From Byssothecium circinans (Eukaryota > Ascomycota > Dothideomycetes > Pleosporales > Massarinaceae), in assembly GCA_010015675.1 (NCBI GenBank), contig ML977018.1, positions 246,166 through 310,165 of the forward strand: DNA of 64,000 bases. The letters are read 5' to 3'. The position numbers and the translations under genes are program-made. A model generated the notes under the pieces. That model saw nothing but the letters and a program-made list of their open reading frames with translations. It was not told the origin of the DNA and ran no database searches. Below are positions 45,231-57,095 of this stretch, one piece after another; within the stretch, counting starts at the first letter, position 1; the number at the start of each line of letters is the position of its first letter.

Positions 45231-46548
45231 GCAATAACGGGGGGGGGGGGGGGGTTACTGGATGGAGGAAGGGAAGGGAGGGAGGGACTTTACATCCACA
45301 GCTGTGGACGTGTGTATATACGTTTGGATGAGACGGAGACGTCTTCACCGATTGTCACGTTTTTCGCTGATTTTATCTATCAGTGGGAAGAATAGAATGC
45401 TTAGGGATCAACCCGGCCCGCCTATATACCGCTCCTCCAAAAAGCGACAGATGAAGCAAAAAAAAGGAGAGGAGAGAAGGAAGGGAAAGGAAAGGATAAA
45501 CGATGTTAAGATCAAGATCCCCTTTTTTTTGACCCTTGACATGTGAAATAATGTGAATATGTCAGAATACGCCAGTTAACGGCGCAGACGCCAGACGCCT
45601 TAGTCGTCGATCTTTGACCGGCTCGAGGCGCATGTCCGGTGTTCGGTGAGACGCTGCTGCTAAATCTACACCTACTCGTCTACCAAGCAACTTAAAGTAG
45701 AGGGCAGATATCGCAGCCTAACTTGTATTCGCAGACGTTGGGGCTTGTGGTGGTGGGTGTGCGCAGACAGGTGGTATGGCTGGGCGCGGGGAACGGGTAT
45801 CACCGTGTGGGATGGCTCGTTGTGGTCTTGGTCTTGGTACTGCGAGATGATGGAGTGGGATGGAGGCCTCGTGGTTTGTTTCTGCCGATACCTTGTAGTT
45901 TCTGGTAAGGGAAGGTTATGCTCGGTATACCTCTCTGCACGATGCCGTAGTCAAGTATGCGAACTGTAGATCTTGCCATTTTGTATCGGTGGATACGTAT
46001 CGTGGGAGCGGTGCAAAACGCAGTGACATTTCTGCCCTTGCAGTGTATGTACATAGATACCAAGGTATTTGCAGTGTTGCTGTTTTATCATTGGCGAATG
46101 GCGATTTGGACGGGTGGTGGTACTGCGGGACGACATCATCGAAGGATTGAAAGCTGGGTGTCGCGCATGTATGGGTCATGTACTGTGTGCGTGTAGTGTG
46201 CATGTGCACGTGTATGGTGGGTTGGGGTTCGTGAGGCTGCGGCCGCGGACGGGGAATGCCAAGAGAGTGTGACTGTGGGGGTGGAAAGTATGATGACATC
46301 GTGGAAAGGGTAGAATGTATGTAGGCGCGTTTGCCGTTGGAAATTGGCAAGGGGGAATGGTGTGCAAGGTCGTGAGAGTTGAGACGGTAGCCTCGGAGTA
46401 ATGATTGGTGAAGGGTCGGAACAAGTCGTGGGGTTTTCAAGACATTGGGGATTGGGTATCTAAGAAGACTGACCGTCATTCAAAAATGCTTTCATCACCT
46501 TTTCCCCATTCACCACATCCAGCTCGTAACAACAGCCAATCCCACCCC
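44272..46548. other. Gene-free interval containing giant poly-G tract
   Basis: No convincing gene. It includes repeated TTGGGT/CGGCGTTTG blocks near 44400-44500 (CATTTTYCGGCGTTTG occurs twice, 44414 and 44464) and the G82/G16 runs. GT-rich frames near 45.7-46.4 kb on both strands lack protein character. Confidence 0.5.
45148..45254 (+). repeat. Homopolymer: G82, short spacer, G16
   Basis: Uninterrupted G from 45148 to 45229, then AGCAATAAC, then G from 45239 to 45254. It sits in ordinary flanking sequence. The true length is doubtful, because long homopolymers are hard to sequence. Confidence 0.9.
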
Positions 46549-46947
46549 TCACCACTCCAAATTCAAGCTCTCCGCCCAACTCCCCTTCTTCTCCACCCTC
46601 AACACCTCCCCGACATTCCCGACTCCCAAATCACCCCCATAGAAATGCGCAAAACTTCCTCTCCCAACTTCTTCCCACTTGATCTCTGCCTTGCCCTCAC
46701 TCTTCACCGTGCCGTCGCCATCAGTCCCTGCAGCGAGTACCTCGTACCGTATCTTGAAGAGCCAGAGTTCGGTGGAGTCGCTGAAGAACTTATCGGCTGT
46801 GCTAGGCACTTGTTCGGAGGTGGAGAGATGGATGTAGCCGTCGTTGCGATCGAGGTCTGAGAGGGGGAGTCGTGCGGGGAGTGGTGAGGGTGGGGCCGAG
46901 GGGAGGATTTTGTAGAGGTATGTTGGGAGGGGGGATGGAGCCGTCAT
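46549..46947 (-). CDS. DUF952 domain protein, 132 aa
   Basis: Single exon, complete. Matches the DUF952 pattern: YLYKILP near the N-terminus, then the diagnostic GYIHLSTSEQVPSTADKFF, LWLFKIRYE, and a later FAHFYGG. The fold is a small alpha/beta domain found in bacteria and fungi, with no established enzymatic activity. Its length is typical for the family. Confidence 0.8.
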   Translation of the reverse strand: MTAPSPLPTYLYKILPSAPPSPLPARLPLSDLDRNDGYIHLSTSEQVPSTADKFFSDSTELWLFKIRYEVLAAGTDGDGTVKSEGKAEIKWEEVGRGSFAHFYGGDLGVGNVGEVLRVEKKGSWAESLNLEW

Positions 46948-47220
46948 AATGATAAACTTTTAGAAAAGTGTATTCAAATGAGGTTTAAGGGCTTGGGGTG
47001 CTTGAAGAGGTGCAGAATTGTTTGTTCATTTATGTACAGATGAGAGTGGTGGTGTCGGCGGTAAGGCTTCGTCTGATTGGAAGCCTGATCGGTACGGTAA
47101 GCAGCTATCATCAATCGCGCAGATCTCTCCGCGTCATACATCATTCATCGAACTCCGATCCCTAACCACAACTTTTACCTTATACTACCACTGCAGATGA
47201 ATCTTGGGTGAAAGAAAAAG

Positions 47221-47870
47221 ATGCCACGCCTCGACGATAGTACATCACAATACCTACGTGACGCAGAGCAAGGTGTTCGACGACACTCTGCGGGGGTGTG
47301 GGACAGCTTCACCAATTTCGCCCTGCGCGACAATGTACTCGAAGTAGCTGTAGGCTTAATGTAACCTACCCTCTCCTTTCCTCCTCTTTTATTCATCTAC
47401 CATACCAGGCAATACGCTGACTATATACCAGCTTAGCAGCCTCCTTCACCGCCTGCGCAAACTCCCTCGTAACCGACATCCTCATCCCCGTAATCTCCCT
47501 CCTCCCCTTCCTCTCCCGCAACCTCCCCGAGAAATTCGCAACCCTGAAGCACGGCCCACACTACAACACATCCATCGCCAACGGCTACAACACGCTCGGC
47601 CAAGCTCTCGACGACGGCGCTGTGGTCTTCGCCTGGGGCAATTTCTTTGACAAGATACTGAGGTTCTTTATCGTGGCGTTTAGTCTGTGGACGATTGCGA
47701 TGCTGTATAGTAGGAGTAGTGGGGATAATATTGTCAAAAAGCAGGTCAAGTGCAAGTATTGTAGGAAGTATATTAGTGAGAAGGCGAGGAGGTGTGTTAA
47801 TTGTACGAGCTGGTTGGATGGGAGGGAGGAGAAGGCCGCTGTTGGGGAAGGGGGTGCGCAGGAGGAGTAG
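47221..47870 (+). CDS. MscL-like mechanosensitive channel with C-terminal zinc ribbon, 192 aa
   Basis: Exons 47221-47360 and 47432-47870. The 71-bp intron (GTAACC, CTGAC, ACCAG) splits an Ile codon. The N-terminal helix and TM1 read FTNFALRDNVLEVAVGL then ILAASFTACANSLVTDILIPVISLLPF, the MscL pattern. TM2 is FAWGNFFDKILRFFIVAFSLWTIAML. After it comes CKYCRK-x7-ARRCVNC, a CxxC-x10-CxxC zinc ribbon absent from bacterial MscL. An insertion between the helices (RNLPEKFATLKHGPHYNT) replaces the bacterial periplasmic loop. Likely an osmotic-release or stretch-activated channel in a fungal membrane. Confidence 0.85.
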
Positions 47871-48676
47871 GTGATGGTGAGGCGGTGGTTGGAGGTGGAA
47901 GACACCCTAGATGTTGAGATTTTGGAGAATTGAATTTGGGGTGGCGTCTGGGAAGGAGAAGGGAGATATGGCACTGGATAGTTCAAGCTTGCTAGAGGGT
48001 TGGTTTCTCTACCTCTTCCTATAGAGTTACTTCTTATATAAGCGAGCCTGGATGCTTTTGTGATCACCTGGACAAGGCGGGATCGAAGCTTCGCAGGATT
48101 TCCTATACCTGCAGTGTATTGAGGGAGTATTGCTTCGATTCTTCAAACACTGTGACGCTACCCTGGGGACAGCACGCGGGACAGGCAATCGAGATCTCGT
48201 ATCATGCGAGATGGCGGGTGAGGCTGGCATGCATATTGGATGTTTCGTTCCAAACTATTTGGTACTTGGTCATGAGGCAACTGTCTCACCTGCCCTATGT
48301 TGTGTAGCCTCGGAGGTGCAATGTCTCAAAATCCTGGGCTTTAGCAAGCAAAGAGTCAAGCCTGCTGCGCCGCGTCTGCCTCGGATGAGTCGAGGCGGTT
48401 TTGTCCGAAGACGGTCAAACTATTACATATTAGGTGATGCTCTGAGGCGGAGGGAGAATCACGTGCAGCTGCGCCACTGTGGCTGCTTCACCCAATCACC
48501 CCTCGGAACCAGTAGGCGCACTCCAGGCATCAGCAATTGCACCGCAACGCTTATAGGAGCCGCGACGACGCTTCAGGCAGCCGTTTACGACTCTCCCATA
48601 TGTTTGAATCTCCCGCCGTCTCTTGACGCCGTTGCGCAAATCGAACCCCCCCACAGTGCGCATCATCTCATCCAAA
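47871..48676. other. Intergenic, upstream of the kinase-protease gene
   Basis: About 800 bp. A frame is open upstream of 48677 but lacks a sensible start. No other feature is seen. Confidence 0.45.
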
Positions 48677-51600
48677 ATGGAGACGATAAGTCGTCTGCCG
48701 CGACGCCTCACACAGCTCTACTCGGACACGAAAGCGTCCTGCGATGCCGTCGTAGAGCAGGACACGCCCAACGCGCAGCCCGAAGTGAACGCGCTGCACC
48801 GGAAATACCGTATCCAAAAGGACCGGCTGATCGCATGGGGCCTGGAATGGAGCGACAACACCAAGGGCAGTCAGGAAGACATCGACGAGGGCGTGGAGCG
48901 GGCAGGCCTGACGGGGACGGTGACGAGCGTGCTGGGGACCATCAAAGACATATTGGATGAGGCAGAGCGAATGCACCCGCCCGCTGTGGCTGCAGGTGCC
49001 AAAACGCTGTCTGGAGAGAAGAGCCGGCCTCCCGCATCTGATCCACCCTCGTGGGCGGCCACCGACAGGTCACGGTACGAAGACCTCGCCAAGGATCTGA
49101 CCGCATCCATCGACATCCTCTACAACCTCTCAAAAACACGCCGGACCCAGCGGGAAGGCGGTCGTGGCCCCAGTCCTAGCAAGAAAGCTGCCTCAGTGCC
49201 CCGTCGTCCCACCGGTTCAGTGTTTCTGAAATCCCAGTACAGCGCTTCCGACGTCACCCTCATCAATCCCGCTACTATTCCGCAGGACTTCAACATATCC
49301 TCTGTATCCAACCTACCGCCCCGCCTGGACCCCTCGGATCTCGTCCTCCCTGAAGAGGAGCCACCGCCCTACGAGAGCATTGGCAAGTCTTCGATCCGCA
49401 TCATCGGCAAGCTTTGCACCAAACATAGCTCGACAAATCCGTGGAAAACAGACGGCAGCAAGAGCATCGAAACCCCTGTGCTTGTAGAGTACGCGACCTA
49501 TGACCCGGCATATCGTTCCACTGGAGTTCCACCCCCTACAGACCGTCTGGAGACCCTTCTTTCAATTCTGGCCAAACTGGCAAACGATCAGAGCTCCCAC
49601 GCAGCCCTCACATGTCGGGGATACTTTGAAGATCCAGCACAGCCCAGGTTCGGCATTGTGTTTGAGCTTCCGTCCTTCGTCTACTCGGGTGCTTCTGACT
49701 CCCACAAGTCTGTGGGGGAGCTGCGCCCCGAAACTCTGCTGAGCGTACTGCAAACGGGCTCCAAATCACTGCACAACTCAAACAGCCGTACTCCGGCACT
49801 CGAAGACCGTTTCCGTCTGGCCTTTACTCTCGCCTCCACATTCAACAAGATCCATGGTGGCAACTTCACCCACAAGGACGTGAACAGTAGCAACATCTTG
49901 TTGTTCCGAAAGAACAAGCCCCAGTCGCCGAACAGTAGAGCACTCGATTTCGCTCTGCGATCACCTGTGATCTGCTCATTCGATCTCTTCTCAGAGTACG
50001 ACATCGAGCCTACTAACACAATGCCGCCCCTAAACATTTACCGCCATCCGGAAGACCCCAAGTTTACGGGAGAAAAGGGCAAGCAGCATGGTCCTCAATT
50101 CGACCTCTACAGCCTGGGCCTGATTCTTCTCGAGGTCGGCTTGTGGCAACCGCTTGCTGATCTGTGGAAGCCCAAGTACACGCTTGCCGACTTTAAGCAG
50201 AGGGTTGAAGAAGTCTATATCCGGCGTCTGTCGTCTAAGTGTGGCACTGCCTACGAGCAAGTTGTGCGCGACTGTTTCTGGGCGGCTGATCGTATCGCAT
50301 CTGGTGCAGAAGGTCTGCAGAACTTTTCGCAACTCTACAACCGCATAATCATTAGGTTGCAGCGGTGTTGTCTCCTTGATGAGGTCGAGCCAGGCTTTGA
50401 ATGGGGCGAGTTTGGTGGCGGTGCACCACACATCCTCGGCCCATCACCACTGAAGCGCAAATCTGCAAGTCACGCCCAGGAAGCAGAGCTGCCCTTGAGC
50501 CCTTCATTAAGAAGTGCCAAGCGCTGGGCTCTGGAGAAGAGCTCACACGCTCTTCAACGTACACGGTCGTTGTCCAAATCTTCCCCCAAGAACTCGCCAA
50601 ATCTTTCGCGACACGGCAGCCAACGCTCGCAGCACTCGCCGCACTCTATCCGTCATTCCATCTCTCAGCTCATGACGCCAAAAGAAGAGTCTTCGCTGGA
50701 AATGGATTGGGAGCAACGTGATCCGCTTGAAGAGTCAGGCACTTTGATTGACACGCCGCCAGATTCACAGGATTTTGACGAGCGTTCAAATACCACCACT
50801 CCACGCCCAAGCGCATCGCAAGCAGAGTTCACAGTGACCCCGCCGAGGTCCATGTCTCTCAAGGACTACAAGGACAAGATTACGCTGATCCAAAAAGTTT
50901 GGCGACAAAGAAAGCAGCGCCGCACAAACACCATTGGCGCTTTGATCACTGACGGCATCCGTCACTGGCCACAAGCAGCCATCGGCTACCCCACACCAGA
51001 GCCCGAAGACAAAACTCAACAGTACGAAACTCATTCTATCCACATTCAGCGACACATGGATCAAAGCAGTAGTCCAAAGCGCTCGTCTTTGAACATTAAC
51101 ACCGATGTCGAGCCCACACCCCGCCCAAAGATCCGACTCCACCCCGCGCAATTCCCAGCTGAGGTTCTCGACCAGTGGGAGCACCAAATGCTGCCTCGCT
51201 TGGAGCGGCTCATCGAGCGTGCATTAAAGGAATCTGAGGAAACGGTCAGCATCGACCTCGTCGCTATGGGCGAGACCGCAGACAAAGCCCGTCCCACCAT
51301 CTTCGTCACCTGCAGCAGCGTTCCGACAGTGAAGAAAATCCTGAGCCGCAAGTTCAAGTACGACGCGGCAATCTACGACCTCAAGGTCCGACGCGGAAAG
51401 ATACGACGCTCGAAGATGAACAGATCCAGCCGTCGTCGCCGACTTCCGCACCGCTCTATGATGAACACTGATAGCTACGGCGACATGCATGTCATGAACC
51501 CATACCACCAGCAGCGACCCGTCTGTGGAGCCTCCATCGGAGCCTTTCGCGGCGACCACCTCCCTCCCGTCTCTTATGGGGGCGTCGTCCTTGTCGACGA

Positions 51601-53059
51601 TGAGCCCTTGGGAATGAGTATGTGATTCCACCTCCACCTCCGACAGAAGCTAACAAGCTAGGCGTGCATCATCTCCTAGACGTTCCATCTGATGACGAGA
51701 GCGAAGTTGGTGACGAGAGCCCTGCGCCGGTTCTCTCAAGCGCAAATGCAAACAACTGGCTCATGGGCATGGGTGCGCAGCCTGGCGTGCAAGTTGCGCC
51801 CAACTCCCCCATGCCCCTGTGGGATCTCGAGATCTCGGATGACGAAGCCTTCAAAAGTGACGACGATGGTTACGAGTCACTCAACCTGTCTGACGACTCC
51901 GAGTTTGACTCAGACGAAGAGTCGGAAGCAGAGTCTGAGCTTGTTGATTCGACGATCTCAAGGGCGACGACAGGTGATATTGAAGGCATCGAAGTCGGTG
52001 ATGGTGAAGAGATTAAAATCACCCAGCCGGCGATCGATGACGTCGACGATGACTTCTTTCCCAATGATGAGGATCGCGACGACGACCACCTTGACTCGCA
52101 TGAGCTTGGCCACGTACATGCTTCCTCCGGCATCCGCCGCTGGAAGAAGGACGGCATTCTCCACGAAATCGACTGGGCACTCCTCAAGATCAACGACGAG
52201 CGCTTGCAACCCTACAACCTCGTTCAGGGGGGTCGTCGCTTCTGCCTCAACCGCAACATCTCGGCCGACCAGCGCAACATCTCAACCAAGCTCGAACAGC
52301 CCGTCAATAGGCGCCACTACAGACCTGAGGAAGACGAATACCCAAATGGTGTCGCCAGCGCCAACAGTCTTGGTGGGTTGAATGTCCATTGCTTTGGACG
52401 CACAACAGGACTGCAGGGAGGGATGGTCGGGCCCGCTATGAGCTCTGTGAGGATCTATCATAGGAAGACATTCTCCCGGAGCTGGCACGTCGCTGGCGGG
52501 TTTGGTGGTATGTACCCTTGGCACCGTTCACATACTTCCACTGTCGGATTCATAGCTAACAATGCTCACAGTCGGTGGCGATTCCGGTGCTTGGGTCATC
52601 CAAAACGAAACCCACCGCGTCGTCGGCCACGTCCTCGCCTGGTGCGAACGCAACAAAATCGCCTACATTTGCCCCATGGAGGTCCTCCTCGAAGACATCA
52701 AACGTACGCTCGGCGCCAAGCACATCTACCTCCCCGGCTCGATTGAGGAAACGCGACACATCATGAGGAGAAACAAGGTCACCATCAAAGACAAGGACGA
52801 AAGTCGTGTGGAGGAGCTCGAGGTCGGCGTGGAGGGCTTGGGGATTATGGATAGTCATGGGCCTGTGGGGACGTCGCCGCTGCAGACTCAGACGTCAGGG
52901 TCGGGGTTGCCGTCGCCGCTCAGACGGAGTAGGATTGGAGCGCTTCCTATGCTGAATACGGGGAGTGAGAGCGATAAGGAGAATTTACCGGTGTTGAGGA
53001 GCCGGGTGATTAAGGTTAATGAGAGGGCGGGGCAGTTGGAGATGGTGGGTGTGCCGTGA
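48677..53059 (+). CDS. HeLo-like / kinase-like / trypsin-like protease fusion, 1424 aa
   Basis: Exons 48677-51617, 51662-52507 and 52572-53059, with introns of 44 and 64 nt (GTATGT donors, CTAAC branch sites). Residues 1-100 are helical with RIQKDRLIAWGLEWSD, recalling HeLo/prion-inhibition domains. Residues about 300-560 are kinase-like: FTHKD401VNSSN406 (HRDxxxxN) and D436LF for DFG, but no clear glycine loop or β3 lysine, so perhaps a pseudokinase. A disordered region with an IQ-like IQKVWRQRKQRR follows. The C-terminus (about 945-1330) is trypsin-like: CGASIGAF, GMSVHH984, D1151WALLKI (compare DIALLK), and GGDS1267GAWV. An acidic insert separates His from Asp. Possible cell-death or immune effector; architecture seen, function inferred. 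Confidence 0.8.
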
Positions 53060-53584
53060 GCGTGATGTGATGGATGAGGGAATCGTGTTGGGGTATAGGT
53101 ATGGGTATGAGGGGAGTGTTCGCATGGATAGGCGCTTTCATTCATTGATACCCTGGGGATTCTTTTGTATATGTTTTTGGCATGGGTGTGTAAGCGTGTA
53201 CATATGCGTGAATGATAGTAGTTCTACTCAAGCGTGGGTGTGCAGAGGGCTGTGCGGCGATGTGTCGGAAGTCTGGCGGAGCTTTGCATATATTCTCGCA
53301 GGTAGATGGGCATCTGTTCGTTGACCGCCTAGTGGCGGCTCTCGCTCTGAGCTGTTGGTGAGAGGATGTTGTTAGCATCAAAGATCTATTGTGTCAAGCT
53401 GTGTAAAGGCTGTGCGAAGGCTGTGCGAAGGCTGTGCGCGCAGGGGTCGGAATTACTTCGCAACCCCCCTCACGCCCTTCATCAGTCCTCAGCTGCGCAG
53501 AAGACATATTTCACGAATGCGCGTCACTTCAGTCAACAAGCTGGTTTTCCTGGATATGCAACTGGCTAGGAATTGTCGCTTCCG
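53060..53584. other. Intergenic with an 11-bp triplicated motif
   Basis: Separates the two large recognition-type genes on the same strand. AAGGCTGTGCG occurs three times in tandem at 53406-53438, close to the HET gene start. Otherwise featureless. Confidence 0.5.
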
Positions 53585-56500
53585 ATGTCCACCGAACACT
53601 TTCAGTATATGCAGTTGGAAGAAGGTCAAATTCGACTCTTGGGTCTGCGACAAGGCCGCAATCAAGATGAACGCATCGAATGTGAGCTTTACATTTGCGA
53701 GCTAGACAACACTCCGCCATATGAAGCTTTATCTTACGTTTGGGGCGACCTGCATATCACCCGAGTTATTTCACTGCAAGGCTCAACGTTTCGAGTACCG
53801 GAAAATCTTTACAATGCGCTAAGTCGTCTCCGACAACGTCACACAAACCGGATTCTGTGGGTCGATGCTATCTGCATCAATCAAAGCAATGATGCCGAAA
53901 GGAGAAAACAGGTCTCACGAATGGGAGACATATACAACAAAGCCGAGAGTGTCGTGATTTATCTCGGTGAACCGACAGAGGCAACAGACCAATCAATGGA
54001 CTACATGATGCAGATCGAGGAGAGGGGAATATCGCAAATGCCTCCGACGGTTAAGCTCTCTGAGGTCACTGGTAGAGAGGACGACTTAAGGCTTGAAGGG
54101 TTTCGAGATATTCTGTCCAGACCTTGGTTTCAGAACATATGGGTACTCCAAGATATCTTTAATGCCCGGGCCGCAGTTGTGCATTGTGGCTCCAAAGCTG
54201 TGTCTTCAAAGACCCTCGCCCGCGCCTCCGAATTATTGCTGGACAAGACAGACCGTCTGTCACAACAAGTCTTGGACCTAATGGGCGGATCTCGAAGAGA
54301 CGACCGAACGAAATATCAACTCTACGATCTTCTGCAGCGGTTTCAGCACGCAGAAGCGACAGACTCGCGAGATAAGATCTATACCCTTTTGGGCATGGTA
54401 GATGATGGGTATTCGAAGGCGACGATCTTACCGGACTATTTCCTGTCTCAGAAAGATTTGATGCGTGCAGTTATCGCACATCTGTGCTTCTGCGAGTCGA
54501 GTAGTGTTCCTGAACCTCCATATGATACGATCGATGAATTATTGTCGAACCTTAATCCGATCGACAATGACATTCTAGAGAAGATTTTCGAGTCCTCGCA
54601 GGAAATCGATTTGGAGTCCCTACTTCGACATGGATCGTATTATATCAGAATTAACCGCTCTCTTATTGAAGCTGCAAGCCGGAACAAGACCAAAGGAGAT
54701 GAGATGGTTGAACTCCTTCGCAGAGCAATTGGCCAGGAGAGGTCTTCTTCCCCAACTCCATCAGAAACGTCATCAGTATTCTCGGACGTCTCTGCGCCCT
54801 CAACGAACACTTCGTATCCGTCCGAGAATGTTGAGATCTCCGTTACGCACGTGGTGGAAATTTTGCTGACCCAAGACGCCTTCGCTGATCTATGCCGTGG
54901 AGGTTTTCATCGCGAGGACCTGGAGCCGGCTAGATTCACCAATAATTTACGGCGCATGTTGAAGACCTTCAGCAGGACGCTCCTAGGTGAAGGTCAATCT
55001 TATAGTGCTCGGCTTACGGCGCAGCTAATCCTTGGTGGTTCTCGCCGTATGGCAGCGCTAATCAGGGCCCGCTATGATCCGAGCTATGAGCATATCGGCT
55101 CAAAACTGATTGATTCCAACTTAGACTCCACGACAGAGACTGAAAGACGATCTCGAATCGAGAAGTTTATTCAGCAGCTGAATGCAGCGAACATTGAGGG
55201 GACGAAACAATCTCTGGATGCCATCGAAGATAATAGTGATTCAGAGGACGATCCAGACACTGCCTTGCACGAAGGACCAGCCGGAGGCTCTTCGCTTGAC
55301 GAAATCGAGAATTTCATCACGTCCTGTCAAGCTTTCGAAGCTCTGCTAGAATCTCTCAGATCTTTCCTGAAGCTTTCAAAGTTTCAAGACGTATCGCCCT
55401 CAGTGGCGGTGCTGAACCATGTACAACCCCAGTCTATGGATCAAGTCCCCTTACAAACCGACCCAGATGAGCCGTTACCAATGCTGAAGGAGTATTCAAG
55501 AGGAAGAAGTCCCATAGCTCTTCCCGACTTAGAGCTACCGAAAGATGCATTCTGGTTGCGGGTCTACGAGAGGCTATCCAACTGGCTGACTAGGATAGAG
55601 AGACCCAAAGCAGGGCTTCATAGAGTCCAATACACTTGCGTGAGAAGCTCTCCTAACTTATATGGCAAATATATATAGCTGACTTGGGTCGCAGAGCTGT
55701 GGTGAGCCTATGTTCGTGGATGTCAATGAGCTGAAACCTGGGGGACTTGGGCGGTTCCAGGAGCAGCTTACCGCATCACTAGCTGGGCCACAAGGGCAGA
55801 TACCGGCTGAATCCAGAGCGATGTTTGCAGGATTGCCCATGATGCCTCAACGGGCATACGTTGCAGGCGGCTCTAGTGGTGGGGTTCCAAACCTACCTCC
55901 CATGCCTGACCAAACAGGCCCCAAGGAGTCGCCTGGAGGTAGTCGAACGGGATTAGGTGGAAAACAAACTGTTCAAACCGACGACATGGGTGCAGTGCCC
56001 CGTTATCTATTGCTCTGCGTAAATACTCGAAACCTAACCAAGCTCCTCCATGTGGATCTCAGGTACATTGAGAATGACCAATTCCTGTTCGATTGCATTC
56101 GACGTAGGTATTGGGAGGCGAGGAGACATAATTCCTGGCACTATGGGTTGCTCACACCTCAATGGCTGACGGATCGAATGCCTGCTGCTTGGGGAGACTG
56201 GCTGGGGACTTTGCACTTGCGAGTGCCACGAAGCGCGGAGCTCATCGAGGTCAGTTTCTCCCTTAGTATCTCCTGTGAGGTGGCTGTGTCTTGTTAACAA
56301 CACCTTAGTTCCGGCTTGTGCCGTTCCACACGAATATCTGTCCTGATAAGATCAGACTCGGGTTACCGCCCGAGGACCAAGTCAAGGTAGAGAAGAACTA
56401 CCACTACGACCCCTGCCCAACGGATGTTGAAGTCTTGAGCATACCTAAGTTCTCGCACCTCCTCAAGCCCGGTATTCACTCTTACGACTTCTGGTTGAAG

Positions 56501-56767
56501 ACCTTCCCAAAGAAGCTGCGTGCGGAGCTAGCGCACCAGCCGGCAGTCGTCGGATGGGGCTTGATAATCCATGAAGGCTGGGACTGGGTTGTCCTGCTCT
56601 CCAATATGCTCGGGCTAACGATCCTAGTCGGCGTTGCTGTTGTGCTATACGCGATCTTCACACACGACCCAGCTGCCGCATTCGGCTTCGGCGCCTATGC
56701 TGTAGCTGTAATGACACTCTTGTTCACTGTAAATTATTTGGCATGGCAAGAGCATGAGAGTTCGTAG
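53585..56767 (+). CDS. HET-domain protein with C-terminal CxCG and two-helix membrane domain, 1022 aa
   Basis: Exons 53585-55639, 55695-56249 and 56309-56767; donors GTGAGA and GTCAGT; all junctions phase 0. The N-terminal HET domain shows YEALSYVWGD, RILWVDAICINQSNDAERRKQVSRM, a PWF-containing segment, and SRDKIYTLLGM (residues about 45-270). A long Ser/Asp-rich middle follows. Splicing intron 1 creates YTCSCGEPMFVDVNELKPGG, which opens a fungal-specific C-terminal domain. This contains YLLLCVNT, HVDLRYIENDQFLFDCIRRRY, and GWGLIIHEGWDW, then membrane helices at about 965-986 and 994-1014. HET domains trigger heterokaryon-incompatibility cell death; the C-terminal domain suggests membrane tethering. 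It follows the kinase-protease gene by 525 bp. Confidence 0.85.
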
Positions 56768-57095
56768 TATAGCAGACATGTATAAGTTTGGCGCTCTTGT
56801 CTCCCCTACCGTGGCATACCAAGAGCGTGATTGCTCGCTATTTGATACGATGTGGGTGTTTGTATCTTGCCACCACACAACGTTAAGATCTCGGAACCGA
56901 TATGTATGTACAAACAACGAGAAAGCGAAAATTCCGGAGACAATTTAGATAATCTTCCTAAAAGAGGCGTCAGGCTCGGGAAACTCGACGCAGAGGTATA
57001 CTTTCTAGATTACCTCCACCCATGCACCACTCGTCATATCCCACATGGGCATCCACTACACCAACCATTCCGAAATCGGTAGGGTCAATTCCAGC

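Noticed and set aside
45113..45395. Poly-Gly / poly-Pro open frames
   Set aside because: Created by the G homopolymer; they carry no coding signal outside it.
45916..46479. 187-aa minus-strand open frame
   Set aside because: Composition is that of antisense GT-rich DNA; no domain, no splice or start support.
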